Assembly (NCBI GenBank): GCA_002405995.1
Contig: DHMW01000075.1
Location: 1 to 45,383 of the forward strand
Length of the DNA stretch: 45,383 nucleotides
Reading direction: 5' to 3'
Source: Oscillospiraceae bacterium UBA4632
GTDB taxonomy: Bacteria; Bacillota; Clostridia; Oscillospirales; Oscillospiraceae
Part shown: in pieces, positions 1 to 8,425 of the stretch
Position numbering within the stretch: position 1 is the first letter of the stretch
How the letters are laid out: the number at the start of each line of letters is the position of its first letter
Made by a program: the position numbers and the translations under genes
The notes under the pieces: model-generated
Seen by the model: the letters and a program-made list of their open reading frames with translations, nothing else
Told to the model about the DNA's origin: nothing
The model's database searches: none

Positions 1-515
1 TGCTCCTTTCGATACTCTGTCGGCGTTTGCCCGGTCTGCTGCTTGAAAAAACGGTTGAACGCGGCAAGGCTGGAAAAGCCCGCCTGATACGCCACATCGA
101 TCACCTTTTCCTGCGATCCCGCCAGCATTTCTTTTGCTGCGCGCAGTCGAAGTAGGTCGGCATATTCCTTTGGGGTCACACCGTATTCCTGCTTGAAAAC
201 GTCCGTCATTCGCCGCGGCGTCAAGCCCACATCATCCAGAGATACCGCCTTGTCCAACCGCGCCTTGATCTCCGCCGCAATCTCCCGCATAGGCTGGTAC
301 TCCAAAAGATCACTGCGGCAGCGCTTACAGGGGCGGAACCCAGCGGCGCGAGCTTCTGCACCGGATGCAAAATAGCAGAGATTTTCCCGCTTCGGCGGCT
401 TTGATTTGCAGGAGGGGCGACAAAAAATGCCTGTCGTTTTCACCGCATAGAAGAACAGCCCATCATAGCTTGCGTCCGACCGCTGCACAGCTTCCCACAT
501 TTCTTGTTCTGTCAT
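1..515 (-). CDS. adaA: AdaA-type methylphosphotriester-DNA methyltransferase / AraC regulator (3' end outside window)
   Basis: The first 171 residues are present and the C-terminus runs off the window start. The N-terminal Ada metal-binding domain shows the four zinc cysteines C32, C36, C63 and C66 in FCRPSC and PCKRC contexts; by analogy with Ada, C32 would accept the methyl group from methylphosphotriesters. An AraC-type double helix-turn-helix follows from about residue 80 (RMTDVFKQEYGVTPKEY, then VAYQAGFSSLAAFNRFFK). The first HTH helix looks about four residues shorter than in E. coli Ada. The family senses alkylation damage and activates repair genes. It is the last gene of a three-gene operon, 13 bp after the permease and downstream of an AlkA-like glycosylase. 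Whether a C-terminal methylguanine methyltransferase domain follows cannot be seen. Confidence 0.93.
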   Translation of the reverse strand, partial: MTEQEMWEAVQRSDASYDGLFFYAVKTTGIFCRPSCKSKPPKRENLCYFASGAEARAAGFRPCKRCRSDLLEYQPMREIAAEIKARLDKAVSLDDVGLTPRRMTDVFKQEYGVTPKEYADLLRLRAAKEMLAGSQEKVIDVAYQAGFSSLAAFNRFFKQQTGQTPTEYRKE

Positions 516-528
516 ACGTTCACGCCTC

Positions 529-1245
529 TCATAAATTCTTCAGGATCAGTGAAATGCCGGACAGCACCAGAAGCACCGAAGTGATCTTTCTGACCAGCTT
601 TTCATCCATGCGGCTGCTGCATTGAATGCCCGCAAACAGCCCCAGAAGGGCAAACGGGATCAGCAGCAAGGCGGACTTCACGGTGTCCAGTGTCAGAAGT
701 CCTAACACGCTGTAAAGAACAATGCGGAAGGTGTTGTCCACGATAAACACCGCGCTGATGTTTGCCTTGAACGAGCCGCCGCCCTCGGTCACGCGGCTGA
801 CGTAGGCGGCAAGCAATGCGCCCACGCCGAACAGTCCGCACAGCACGCCCGCCGTTACGCCGATGACTGCCAGCACCACTTTGGAAGAACGAACACGCTT
901 TTGGCTGTACTCCCGTGAAAGCATTTCCACGCCCAATGCCGCCACCACAACGCCGAACACCAGCTTGATGGCTCTGGCATCCACATTTTTGAGCAAAAAC
1001 GCGCCGGGAATGCTGCCTGCCAGCACCAACGTTGCCAGCGGAAGATACACCTTCGCATCAAGGCTCTTTCGGTTCTTCCATGTCAAAATCAGGTTCGTCG
1101 GATAGCCCAGCAGCAGGTCGATGGGAGAAATGTTGGCATTTGACGCACCGAAGCTCAGGATGGACGTGAATACCAGTGTGTTGGCAAAGCCGCACAAGCC
1201 TTTGATAAAGTAAGCGGCAGCCGCCGCGATGATCCATAAGTACAT
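529..1245 (-). CDS. TauE/SafE-family (DUF81) membrane permease
   Basis: This 238-residue protein is almost wholly hydrophobic, with about seven to eight predicted membrane segments and the N-terminal motif GLCGFANTLVFTSIL typical of TauE/SafE permeases. Members are proposed exporters or importers of small sulfonates and organic anions; the substrate here is unknown. It is flanked by only 13 bp on each side by the glycosylase and adaA, so it is cotranscribed with alkylation repair genes. That is an unusual partnership and could mean it handles a damage-related metabolite, but this is inference. Confidence 0.88.
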   Translation of the reverse strand: MYLWIIAAAAAYFIKGLCGFANTLVFTSILSFGASNANISPIDLLLGYPTNLILTWKNRKSLDAKVYLPLATLVLAGSIPGAFLLKNVDARAIKLVFGVVVAALGVEMLSREYSQKRVRSSKVVLAVIGVTAGVLCGLFGVGALLAAYVSRVTEGGGSFKANISAVFIVDNTFRIVLYSVLGLLTLDTVKSALLLIPFALLGLFAGIQCSSRMDEKLVRKITSVLLVLSGISLILKNL

Positions 1246-1258
1246 GGTAAATGCCTTT

Positions 1259-1894
1259 CTACTTCTTTCCGGCAGGATCTGTCAGTTCCGGAATTGCACC
1301 GCCAGCAATCGCCCAGAGGTACAAGCTGGCAACAGTTCCATACGGAGCGTAGCGTTTTTGGTAGCGCTCAAACTTTGTTCTGTCGATCTGTCGGTGACGG
1401 TAAAGCATTCTCATCCCCCGCTGGATGGCAAGGTCTCCAAAACTCACAACATTCGGTCGCTGCATACAGAATGTCAGAATCATTTCCGCTGTCCACACAC
1501 CCACGCCTTTGAGCTTCGTCAGTTCCCGGATCACTTCCTCATCGCTCAAACTCCAGAGCTGTTCCAAATTCAGAGTGCCGTTCTGAACCTGCTTCGCAAA
1601 ATCCAGAATGTAATCTGCTTTTTTGTAGGTCATTCCAATCCGCTGAAGCCGGTCACGCCCCAGCGCAGTCAATGAATCTGCCGTTACCGTTCCGGCTGCG
1701 CTCAGCAGGCGGCTCCAGATCGTTGCCTGCGCCGCTGTTGAGATCTGCTGCCCGATGATATGATGTACAATGGCAGAGAACAGATCGGCATCCACTTCGC
1801 GGTTGATATGCCCGATTTGCCGGATCGCTTGACCAAGGCGCTTGTCCCTGGAAGCCAAATATGCCGTTTCGCGGTCACCGTACTGAAAGAACAT
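1259..1894 (-). CDS. alkA: DNA-3-methyladenine glycosylase (HhH-GPD, AlkA-like)
   Basis: The 211-residue protein carries a helix-hairpin-helix (LTKLKGVGVWTAEMI, residues about 125-139) followed by the catalytic aspartate D154 in FGDLAIQRG. This is the HhH-GPD signature of AlkA-like base-excision glycosylases, which remove 3-methyladenine and related alkylated bases. It is shorter than E. coli AlkA (282 aa) because it lacks that protein's N-terminal domain. It is the first gene of the operon with the permease and AdaA, which fits AdaA-controlled expression. An AAAGGGG ribosome site lies about 11 bases before the ATG. Confidence 0.92.
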   Translation of the reverse strand: MFFQYGDRETAYLASRDKRLGQAIRQIGHINREVDADLFSAIVHHIIGQQISTAAQATIWSRLLSAAGTVTADSLTALGRDRLQRIGMTYKKADYILDFAKQVQNGTLNLEQLWSLSDEEVIRELTKLKGVGVWTAEMILTFCMQRPNVVSFGDLAIQRGMRMLYRHRQIDRTKFERYQKRYAPYGTVASLYLWAIAGGAIPELTDPAGKK

Positions 1895-2006
1895 GAGAAC
1901 CAGACCCCTTTACTGCCTGCATGATACCATGCCCTCGCCCAGGATGCTTTGCAAAAATGGAAATTCAATTTCTGTTATCCAAAGTGCCTGAGACGATCCC
2001 AAAAAT

Positions 2007-2048
2007 GAAAACAGGGCGTTTCGGCTGACTGACGGAACGCTCTGTTTT
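2007..2048. terminator. Terminator-like hairpin between the ada operon and ggt
   Basis: An imperfect inverted repeat (AAAACAGGGCGTTTC pairing with GGAACGCTCTGTTTT, two mismatches that are wobbles on one strand) has an A-rich left side and a T-rich right side. No plus-strand gene ends nearby, and on the minus strand it would precede the operon, so its role is uncertain. It may insulate the divergent transcripts. Confidence 0.4.
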
Positions 2049-2050
2049 GC

Positions 2051-2079
2051 TTGCCCTTTGCCGGCAGACCTGTTATACT
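2051..2079 (+). promoter_or_regulatory. Sigma-A-type promoter of ggt
   Basis: TTGCCC (2051-2056) and TATACT (2074-2079) are separated by 17 bp. Transcription would start near 2086, which places the ATGs at 2091 and 2097 almost at the transcript start and favours the ATG at 2115. Confidence 0.6.
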
Positions 2080-2114
2080 GCGAGCAGAGAATGATCATGG
2101 AAAAGAGGGAGCTT

Positions 2115-3743
2115 ATGCCGAAATTTGATCCGTTGACCTACCGCTACGCCTCGCGGCGCAATGTGGTCTACGCTAAAAACGCCGTCTGCTGCACGAGCGT
2201 GCCGCTTGGCGCGCAGATCGGACTGGATGTGATAAAAAACGGCGGCAACGCTGTGGACGCCGCCGTCGCCATGGCGGCGGCGATGCCGCTGCTCGAGCCC
2301 ACCGGCAACGGACTTGGCTCGGACTGCTTCGCCCTTGTGTGGATCGCGCGGGAGAAAAGGCTTTACGGTCTGAACGCGAGCGGCACGGCGCCCATGGCGC
2401 TGAGCGCCGAAAGGGTGCGCGCGATGGGCTATGCCGAGATGCCGAAAGAGGGATGGCTTCCCACGATGGTGCCAGGCGCGCCTGCGGGCTGGGCGGAGCT
2501 GAACCGCCGCTTCGGCACGAAGCCGCTTTCCGCGCTGCTTGCCCCTGCCATCCGTTATGCGGAGGAGGGCTATCCCGTGCCGGTGAACGTCGCGCGTCAG
2601 TGGGAGCGCGACAGCCGCCGCATCGCGCGCGCGATGGAGAAGGACGCCGCCCCGCACGCATACTGGTGGCAGAGCTTTATGAAGCCGGACGGCACGCCCT
2701 ACCGTGCGGGCGAGCTGTTCCGCTTTCCGGACTATGCCGCGACGATGTGCAGCCTTGCCGAAACGGGCTGCGAGAGCTATTACCGCGGCGAGCTGATGGA
2801 GAAGATCGTGGCGTTCTCCCGCGCAAGCGGCGGATACTTCTGCGAGGACGACTTCCGCAGCTACCGTCCCGAGTGGGTCGAGCCGATCACGCAGGACTAC
2901 CGCGGCTATACCGTCTGCGAGATCCCGCCCAACGGGCACGGCATCACGGTGCTGATGGCGCTGGGCATTCTGAACGGCATGGCCATGCCGGAAAAACGCG
3001 AGAGCGCGGAGCATTACCACAAGGTGATGGAGGCCATCAAGCTGGCGTTTGCCGACACAAGGACCTACGTTGCCGACCCGAGGTACATGAAAACAACGGT
3101 CGGCGAGCTGCTTTCGCCGGAATATCTTGCCTCCCGCCGTGCGCTCATTACGGACCGGGCGCTCGAGCCGATGGCGGGCGACCCGCACTGCGGCGGCACG
3201 ATCTATCTCTGCACCGCCGACGGCGAGGGCAACATGGTCTCGCTGATCCAGAGCAACTACACGACCTTCGGCGCGGGTGTGGCGGTGTCTGGAACGGGCA
3301 TTTCCCTTCAGAACCGCGGCGCGAACTTCTCGCTCGATGCTGCGAGCGACAACTGCCTTGCGGGCGGAAAGAAGTCCTACCACACCATTATCCCCGGCTT
3401 TCTGCTCAAGGACGGCGAGGCGGTCGGCCCGTTTGGCGTGATGGGCGCATTCATGCAGCCGCAGGGACAGACCGAGGTCATCGTCAACACGCTCGATTAT
3501 CACATGAACCCGCAGGAGGCGCTCGACGCGCCGCGCATCCAGTGGGTCGGCGGGAAAAGGCTTCAGCTCGAGCGCGAGGCGGGCGAGGCACTCGCCGAAC
3601 AGCTGCGCGCCATGGGACACGAGGTCGAGGTGCTGGACGACCGCAGCTCCATGGGCCGCGGTCAGATCATCTGGCGCGGCGCGGACGGCGTATACGCCGC
3701 CGGGACCGAGCCGCGCTGCGACGGCACGGTCGCCGCGTGGTGA
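2115..3743 (+). CDS. ggt: Gamma-glutamyltransferase family protein (YwrD-like, no signal peptide)
   Basis: The 542-residue protein matches Ntn-hydrolase gamma-glutamyltransferases. The N-terminal GGNAVDAAVA region and the cleavage/nucleophile site CGGTIYLC are present, with T362 as the expected catalytic threonine of the small subunit. It continues with NYTTFGAGV and the SYHTIIPGF block. There is no signal peptide, unlike secreted GGTs, so it probably acts in the cytosol on glutathione or other gamma-glutamyl compounds. The start at 2115 is preferred because AGAGGGAG lies just upstream; the longer frame from 2058 would begin before the predicted transcript. It stands next to manA with a 46-bp gap. 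Confidence 0.93.
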   Translation: MPKFDPLTYRYASRRNVVYAKNAVCCTSVPLGAQIGLDVIKNGGNAVDAAVAMAAAMPLLEPTGNGLGSDCFALVWIAREKRLYGLNASGTAPMALSAERVRAMGYAEMPKEGWLPTMVPGAPAGWAELNRRFGTKPLSALLAPAIRYAEEGYPVPVNVARQWERDSRRIARAMEKDAAPHAYWWQSFMKPDGTPYRAGELFRFPDYAATMCSLAETGCESYYRGELMEKIVAFSRASGGYFCEDDFRSYRPEWVEPITQDYRGYTVCEIPPNGHGITVLMALGILNGMAMPEKRESAEHYHKVMEAIKLAFADTRTYVADPRYMKTTVGELLSPEYLASRRALITDRALEPMAGDPHCGGTIYLCTADGEGNMVSLIQSNYTTFGAGVAVSGTGISLQNRGANFSLDAASDNCLAGGKKSYHTIIPGFLLKDGEAVGPFGVMGAFMQPQGQTEVIVNTLDYHMNPQEALDAPRIQWVGGKRLQLEREAGEALAEQLRAMGHEVEVLDDRSSMGRGQIIWRGADGVYAAGTEPRCDGTVAAW

Positions 3744-3789
3744 AGGCGCTGCCGCAAGGCAAATGATCTTATTCAAGAGGTGAACCATC

Positions 3790-4716
3790 ATGAAAATGAT
3801 CCGGCTGACGCCAGCCTGCAAGGATTATCCGTGGGGAGGGGCGCTGCTCCGCGAAAAATACGGTGTAAACTCCGACTTGGAGCCGCTGGCAGAGGCGTGG
3901 GTCTTGTCCTGCCATCCGGACGGTGAAAGTATCATCGCAGAAGGAACGCATCAGGGACAGAGCTTAAGCGGCTATGCCGCGCAGTATGGGGCGAATTTTT
4001 GGGGAACAAAATGCGAAGAGTTTGACGGCCTGCCGCTTCTCATCAAGCTGATCGATGCCAAGACGAATCTTTCTATCCAAGTCCATCCTGACAATGCGTA
4101 TGCATTAGAGCATGAGCACCAGTACGGCAAGACCGAAATGTGGTATGTCATGGAGGCAGCGCCGGATGCGTACTTGTATTATGGATTAAAAAAGAGCGTG
4201 ACAAAAAGTGAACTCTCGAGATCCATTACGGACGGAACCATAATAGATCTGCTGCGTGCAGTTCCGGTGCATGCGGGCGACTTATTTTTTATTCCAGCGG
4301 GGACGATCCATGCGATCTGCGGCGGGACGGTCATTGCAGAGATCCAGCAGAGCTCCAATGTTACATATCGCGTATTCGATTATGACCGCATTGGAAAGGA
4401 TGGCAAAAAGAGACCGCTTCACGTTCAACAAGCGCTTGACGTCGTTAACCTAGATCCTACTCCGCTCAAATGGGACTTCGGCCCGCATTTGGCAGCGTGT
4501 CCTTATTTTACAGTGGATAAGGTCGTGGGACCGGCAAAGGGAATTTGCTCAGAAGAGTCCTTTGTCAGTATTCTGATCGTCAAGGGGCAGGGAACGGTTT
4601 CGTGCACAGGGGAATGCGCCCCTGCGAAGCAGGGAGACAGTTTCATTTTGCCAGCCGGCAGCGGTGGCTGGGCAATCGACGGGGACTGTGAGGCGCTGGT
4701 CACGCAGTTGGAATAG
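3790..4716 (+). CDS. manA: Mannose-6-phosphate isomerase, class I
   Basis: This 308-residue cupin enzyme interconverts mannose-6-phosphate and fructose-6-phosphate. The zinc-binding block is visible as LSIQVHPDNAYA (H99) and GKTEMWYV (E116), with a further histidine in IPAGTIHAICGG (H174). Length matches short Firmicutes ManA proteins (about 315 aa). An AGAGGTG ribosome site lies 8 bases before the ATG. It is convergent with pepF, leaving 30 bp between the stop codons. Confidence 0.95.
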   Translation: MKMIRLTPACKDYPWGGALLREKYGVNSDLEPLAEAWVLSCHPDGESIIAEGTHQGQSLSGYAAQYGANFWGTKCEEFDGLPLLIKLIDAKTNLSIQVHPDNAYALEHEHQYGKTEMWYVMEAAPDAYLYYGLKKSVTKSELSRSITDGTIIDLLRAVPVHAGDLFFIPAGTIHAICGGTVIAEIQQSSNVTYRVFDYDRIGKDGKKRPLHVQQALDVVNLDPTPLKWDFGPHLAACPYFTVDKVVGPAKGICSEESFVSILIVKGQGTVSCTGECAPAKQGDSFILPAGSGGWAIDGDCEALVTQLE

Positions 4717-4746
4717 ACACATGGGGGAGGAGGGCGCTTCTGAAGC

Positions 4747-6549
4747 TCAGCTGAGCAGTTCGTCCAGCTCGTCGATCAGCTCACCGAACAGCGACAGCGC
4801 GTCGTTGATCGGGGCGGCGGTGCGCATATCGACGCCCATATCGCGCAGCAGCTCGACAGGCTCCTTGGAGCAGCCGCCGGAGAGGAACTTTTTGTAGTCC
4901 TTCACGGCGCTCTCGCCCTCGCGCAGGATGCGGTTGGCGATGGCGACGGCGGCGGAGAAGCTCGTGGCGTACTGGAACACGTAGTAATTGTAGTAGAAGT
5001 GCGGGATGCGCGTCCACTCCAGCGCGATCTCGTCGTCGGAGACCATATCGGGACCGAAGTAGAGCTTGTTGAGCTCCAGATACTTCGCGCTCAGCGCGTC
5101 GGCGGTCAGCGCCTCGCCGCTCTCGGCCATCCTGCCCATGGCAAGCTCAAACTCGGCGAACATCGTCTGGCGATAGACCGTGCCCTTGAACTGGTCGAGG
5201 AAATGGTTGATGAGATAGGCGCGCTGCCTGCGGTCCGTCGTTTTGCCGAGCAGGTGGCGCATCAGGAGGATCTCGTTGCAGGTGGAGGCGACCTCGGCGA
5301 CGAAGATGACATATTCCGCCGTGTTCACCGGCTGGTACTTGCACGAGTGCCAGGTGTGCATGGCGTGCCCCATCTCGTGGGCGAGGGTGAACATGCTGTC
5401 GAGGTTGTCCTTATGGTTGAGCAGCACGTAGGGGTGAGGCCAGCCGCTGCCGGTGCAGTAAGCGCCGCCGCGCTTGCCGGTGTTTTCATACACGTCGATC
5501 CAGCGGTGGTCAAAGCCTTCCTTCAGCACATCGGTATAGTCGCTGCCGAGAACGGCAAGCGCTTCAAGCACGGTCTGCTTCGCTTCCTCATAGGAGATCT
5601 CCGCATCGGCATCGGCAACGATGGGCGTATAGACATCGTACATATGCAGCTCGTCCACACCCATGATCTTCCTGCGCAGGGCGACGTAGCGGTACATCTT
5701 GTCAAGGTTGCCGTGCACCGCGTCGATGAGATTCGTGTACACCTCGGTCGGCACCTCGGTCACGTCGAGGGACGCGGCAAGCGTGGTATCATAGCGGCGC
5801 GCGTCGGCAAAGAATTTGAGCTGCTTGAACTGTGCGTCCAGCGTGGAGGCGTAGGTGTTGCGGAACTCGCCCGCGCGCTTGTAGTAGGCCTTGAAGGCGT
5901 TTTCGCGCAGCGTGCGGTCGGCGCTCATCAGCAGCGGCACGAATGTGCCGTCCGTCAGCGTGTGGACCTCGCCTTTTGCGTCCGTCACGTCCGGGTAACG
6001 TATATCGGCGTTGTGGAACATGCTGAACGTGTTGGAGGGGCTCTCGCTGATCTCGCCTGCGGCGGCAAGCAGCTTTTCGCACTCGGGCGAGAGGATGTGC
6101 GCCTTGCGGCGGCGCAGCTTGCCAATGCTGCGGCGATAGGTCTCGAGCTTCGGCTCCTCAGCATAGAAGCGCGCGAGCGTCTCATCGGGGATCGCCATAA
6201 TTTCACTGGCTTCAAACGCGCTCGCACTATTCAGCGCGACCGCAGCGGAAAACGCCTTGCTGCGCATCCCCTGATAGAAGGAGTTGCCGACATCCTGGTC
6301 GCTGCGGCAGCTGGCATACTGCACGAGCTTGGAAACGCGGACATTCAGCTCGTCGTTGAGCGTGAACCAGTCGAGCAGCGTTTTCGCGCTCTCGCCGAGC
6401 TTGCCGGCGAAGGCCGCCACGCGCGCGGGGCAGAGCCTGAGCGCTTCAAGCTCCTCGCTCCACGCCTTGTCGCTTGCAAATACATCGCTCAGATCCCAGG
6501 TGAACTCCTCGGGCACCTCGCCGCGCGGGAGGATCGTCTTACCGTCCAT
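4747..6549 (-). CDS. pepF: Oligoendopeptidase F (M3 metallopeptidase)
   Basis: The 600-residue protein has the M3 zinc site HEMGHAMHTWHS (HExxH at 391-395) and a downstream glutamate ligand in FVAEVAST (near 419). The N-terminal half (SDVFASDKAW onward) is the PepF helical domain. PepF hydrolyses 7-17-residue peptides in the cytoplasm. The ribosome site is AAAGGACGG. The gene has its own promoter at 6623-6651 and a leader of about 65 nt. Confidence 0.96.
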   Translation of the reverse strand: MDGKTILPRGEVPEEFTWDLSDVFASDKAWSEELEALRLCPARVAAFAGKLGESAKTLLDWFTLNDELNVRVSKLVQYASCRSDQDVGNSFYQGMRSKAFSAAVALNSASAFEASEIMAIPDETLARFYAEEPKLETYRRSIGKLRRRKAHILSPECEKLLAAAGEISESPSNTFSMFHNADIRYPDVTDAKGEVHTLTDGTFVPLLMSADRTLRENAFKAYYKRAGEFRNTYASTLDAQFKQLKFFADARRYDTTLAASLDVTEVPTEVYTNLIDAVHGNLDKMYRYVALRRKIMGVDELHMYDVYTPIVADADAEISYEEAKQTVLEALAVLGSDYTDVLKEGFDHRWIDVYENTGKRGGAYCTGSGWPHPYVLLNHKDNLDSMFTLAHEMGHAMHTWHSCKYQPVNTAEYVIFVAEVASTCNEILLMRHLLGKTTDRRQRAYLINHFLDQFKGTVYRQTMFAEFELAMGRMAESGEALTADALSAKYLELNKLYFGPDMVSDDEIALEWTRIPHFYYNYYVFQYATSFSAAVAIANRILREGESAVKDYKKFLSGGCSKEPVELLRDMGVDMRTAAPINDALSLFGELIDELDELLS

Positions 6550-6622
6550 AAAGTGTTACCGTCCTTTTTCAGTATTGTTTATCCTTCTGTCCGTCCTGCG
6601 CGGACAGCTCTGGTCAAGCCCT

Positions 6623-6651
6623 ATTATAGCGAAGGCCGGCGCAGAATACAA
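6623..6651 (-). promoter_or_regulatory. Promoter of pepF
   Basis: On the minus strand, TTGTAT (6651-6646) and TATAAT (6628-6623) are spaced by 17 bp. A small hairpin (CTGTCCG/CGGACAG) lies in the predicted leader. Confidence 0.6.
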
Positions 6652-6690
6652 GCGCTTTCTCGTTTTTGGCGCAGGGGGGCAAATCAGGCA

Positions 6691-6720
6691 TTGACAAACC
6701 GCGGCAAAGGAGGGTAAAAT
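6691..6720 (+). promoter_or_regulatory. Promoter of tRNA-Arg
   Basis: A consensus TTGACA (6691-6696) and TAAAAT (6715-6720) with an 18-bp spacer lie just ahead of the tRNA gene, putting the transcript start near 6727. Confidence 0.7.
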
Positions 6721-6733
6721 AAAAAATGAATTT

Positions 6734-6810
6734 GCGCCTGTAGCTCAGCTGGATAGAGCGTCCGCCTCCTAAGCGGAAGGCCAGCGGTTCGAATCCGCTC
6801 AGGCGTGCCA
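6734..6810 (+). tRNA. tRNA-Arg (anticodon CCT), CCA encoded
   Basis: A full cloverleaf can be folded: acceptor GCGCCTG/CAGGCGT (with one G-T pair at the end), D arm, anticodon stem TCCGC/GCGGA with loop CTCCTAA (anticodon CCT), T arm AGCGG-TTCGAAT-CCGCT, then G and an encoded CCA. It decodes the rare arginine codon AGG. It is a single-gene unit with promoter and terminator. Confidence 0.96.
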
Positions 6811-6815
6811 AAAAA

Positions 6816-6855
6816 CGCTGCGACCTCGATAGATCGCAGCGCTTTTTCTTTTTTG
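6816..6855 (+). terminator. Intrinsic terminator of tRNA-Arg
   Basis: CGCTGCGA (6816-6823) pairs with TCGCAGCG (6834-6841) and is followed by CTTTTTCTTTTTT. Confidence 0.85.
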
Positions 6856-6914
6856 CTTGAAATCAAGAAGAGATATCCCGGTATTCCTCGCTTTGCGCCT
6901 CGCGGAAGGGCGGG

Positions 6915-8315
6915 TCACACCTCTTTGTTGAAATAGAAGAACGTCTCGTCCTCGCCGCTTTTTCTCATGCAGGAGGAGAGCATCCGGTACGATGCGTCGT
7001 TTTCCTTATAGCACTTGGCAACGATATGACCGAGATGACGGTCGTACAGCCCCCACTCCGCCAGCGTCCGGAACGCCTCAGCCCCGTAACCGTGGCCTGC
7101 ATACGCGGGCGCGATGCGGCAGCCCTCCTCCGCGCCGCCGCGGCCATCGAAGCGGTAAAGCAGCGCCTCGCCAATACATTTGCCGTCCAGCCGCACGGCA
7201 AAGTTCACCGCGCGCTTCCTGGCAAAGTCCTCGCGCACTGTGTCGAGGAAATATGTCGTCAGATCCTCGCCCTTCCAGTCGCTTCGGTAGTCGTAGCCCC
7301 ACCATTTGTTGCGCTCATCGTCAAGGCACAGGGCGTTGTAGGCGTCGCGGTCTGCGTCGGTCAGGGGCGAGAGCGTCAGCCGCTCGCTGTGCAGCGTCGG
7401 GATCTCGCGCAGCGTCTCCAGCTCGTTTTTTACATCGAAGCAGTACTTCTCCGCCAGCTCGCAGGGCAGGTACTGAAGCTTGGAGGTGCGCAGCCCGCGG
7501 TCGCCCGCGTCATCCTCGCGGTTGAGGTAGCGCACGCCGTCCACGGCGTAGCAGCGGGCAAATGCCTGCACCGTCGCCGGGTACACGCCCTCATAGCCGT
7601 AGAGCGCCTTTTCAATGTGGATGTGCAGCGTCTCTCCGCAGCGCTCCGCCATCGCAAGCGAAATGAGCCGCCCGTCCAGCTCCATGCCGCCGGCATAGAG
7701 CCAGGGCTTCCCTGTCAGGCGCAGCATCGCCTGCGCGAGCTTCAGCTCGCGCTTCGCGCTCTCCGAGGTCTTGCCGAAAACTTCGCCGTAATCCTGCCAG
7801 AACCGCTCGATGAGCGGCAGGTCGTCCTTCTCCAGCGGGCGGAAGCGCGCGTCGGGATAGAGCTTGCGGAATTTGTTGACGTGGTTGCGCTGGCCGCTGT
7901 AGTGCCGGCCGGGAAACTCGCGCAGGTCGTTTGCCTCGTAAAGATAGTCGCGCCAGGCGCGCGGATTGTCGAGGTGAAAGTGCGGGTAGCGCAGCAGCAG
8001 CAGCGGAGCCTTTTCGCGCGGCACGACGGAAAGCTCCAGCGCGATGCCGGTCTCCACGCAGTAATTTTCGATGGCGGAGAGCGCGGCGTCCTCGTCGCCG
8101 CCGGGGCCGGGGACGGGATAGTCGAAGCAGGGCTTGCCGTCGATGCAGTTCATCACGATCAGGCAGCCGGAGGCCTCGGCATACTGCGGGTGCAGATGCC
8201 CGCGCCACATCAGCTTGACGAGCGCGGAATATTCGCATAGGCGGTAATTGCAATCCTTGTAATAACGGCGCAGATGCGTCAGGTCGCGCTGCGTAACGGG
8301 CTTGAAGCTCAGCAT
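6915..8315 (-). CDS. DUF2156 (LPG-synthase-like) and GNAT acetyltransferase fusion
   Basis: The 466-residue protein joins two acyltransferase-fold parts. Residues 1 to about 295 resemble DUF2156, the domain related to the aminoacyl-transfer part of phosphatidylglycerol lysyltransferase (FKPVTQRDLTHLRRYY start, GRHYSGQRNHVNKFRK centre). Residues about 305-466 resemble a RimJ-type GNAT N-acetyltransferase (LHSERLTLSPLTDADRDAY, GCRIAPAYAGHGYGAEA as the acetyl-CoA loop, CYKENDASYRML). No membrane domain is present, so it is probably cytosolic. Substrates cannot be told from sequence. It has its own promoter at 8353-8381. Confidence 0.85.
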   Translation of the reverse strand: MLSFKPVTQRDLTHLRRYYKDCNYRLCEYSALVKLMWRGHLHPQYAEASGCLIVMNCIDGKPCFDYPVPGPGGDEDAALSAIENYCVETGIALELSVVPREKAPLLLLRYPHFHLDNPRAWRDYLYEANDLREFPGRHYSGQRNHVNKFRKLYPDARFRPLEKDDLPLIERFWQDYGEVFGKTSESAKRELKLAQAMLRLTGKPWLYAGGMELDGRLISLAMAERCGETLHIHIEKALYGYEGVYPATVQAFARCYAVDGVRYLNREDDAGDRGLRTSKLQYLPCELAEKYCFDVKNELETLREIPTLHSERLTLSPLTDADRDAYNALCLDDERNKWWGYDYRSDWKGEDLTTYFLDTVREDFARKRAVNFAVRLDGKCIGEALLYRFDGRGGAEEGCRIAPAYAGHGYGAEAFRTLAEWGLYDRHLGHIVAKCYKENDASYRMLSSCMRKSGEDETFFYFNKEV

Positions 8316-8352
8316 AAGGGTACGGTTCTCCTTTGCGGTGTGTAGTGCCCCT

Positions 8353-8381
8353 ATTTTACCCGCTTTTTGCGCGCATTACAA
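8353..8381 (-). promoter_or_regulatory. Promoter of the DUF2156-GNAT gene
   Basis: On the minus strand, TTGTAA (8381-8376) and TAAAAT (8358-8353) are spaced by 17 bp. The -35 box abuts the terminator hairpin of the upstream LysR gene. Confidence 0.6.
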
Positions 8382-8416
8382 GAGCCATCCCGCACAATTC
8401 GCTGCGGGATGGCTCT
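8381..8416 (-). terminator. Hairpin terminator after the LysR gene
   Basis: A perfect 14-bp stem (AGAGCCATCCCGCA, 8381-8394, with TGCGGGATGGCTCT, 8403-8416) and an 8-base loop lie 9 bp past the LysR stop codon. The T tract is poor because the next promoter begins at once. Confidence 0.65.
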
Positions 8417-8425
8417 GCGCTCCTT

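Noticed and set aside
1910..2098. Minus-strand frame upstream of the ada operon
   Set aside because: It spans the ggt promoter and an inverted repeat, with no ribosome site or domain.
2339..3766. A 475-residue plus-strand frame overlapping ggt
   Set aside because: Arg/Gly/His-rich shadow in another frame of the same strand, with no ribosome site.
2073..3821. A 582-residue minus-strand frame opposite gamma-glutamyltransferase
   Set aside because: It has no ribosome site, an Arg/Ala/His-rich composition without domains, and lies wholly over a well-identified enzyme gene; a GC-rich antisense shadow.
4999..6717. A 572-residue plus-strand frame opposite pepF
   Set aside because: It shows no recognisable domain and biased composition typical of the antisense frame of a GC-rich gene; pepF has the M3 active site.
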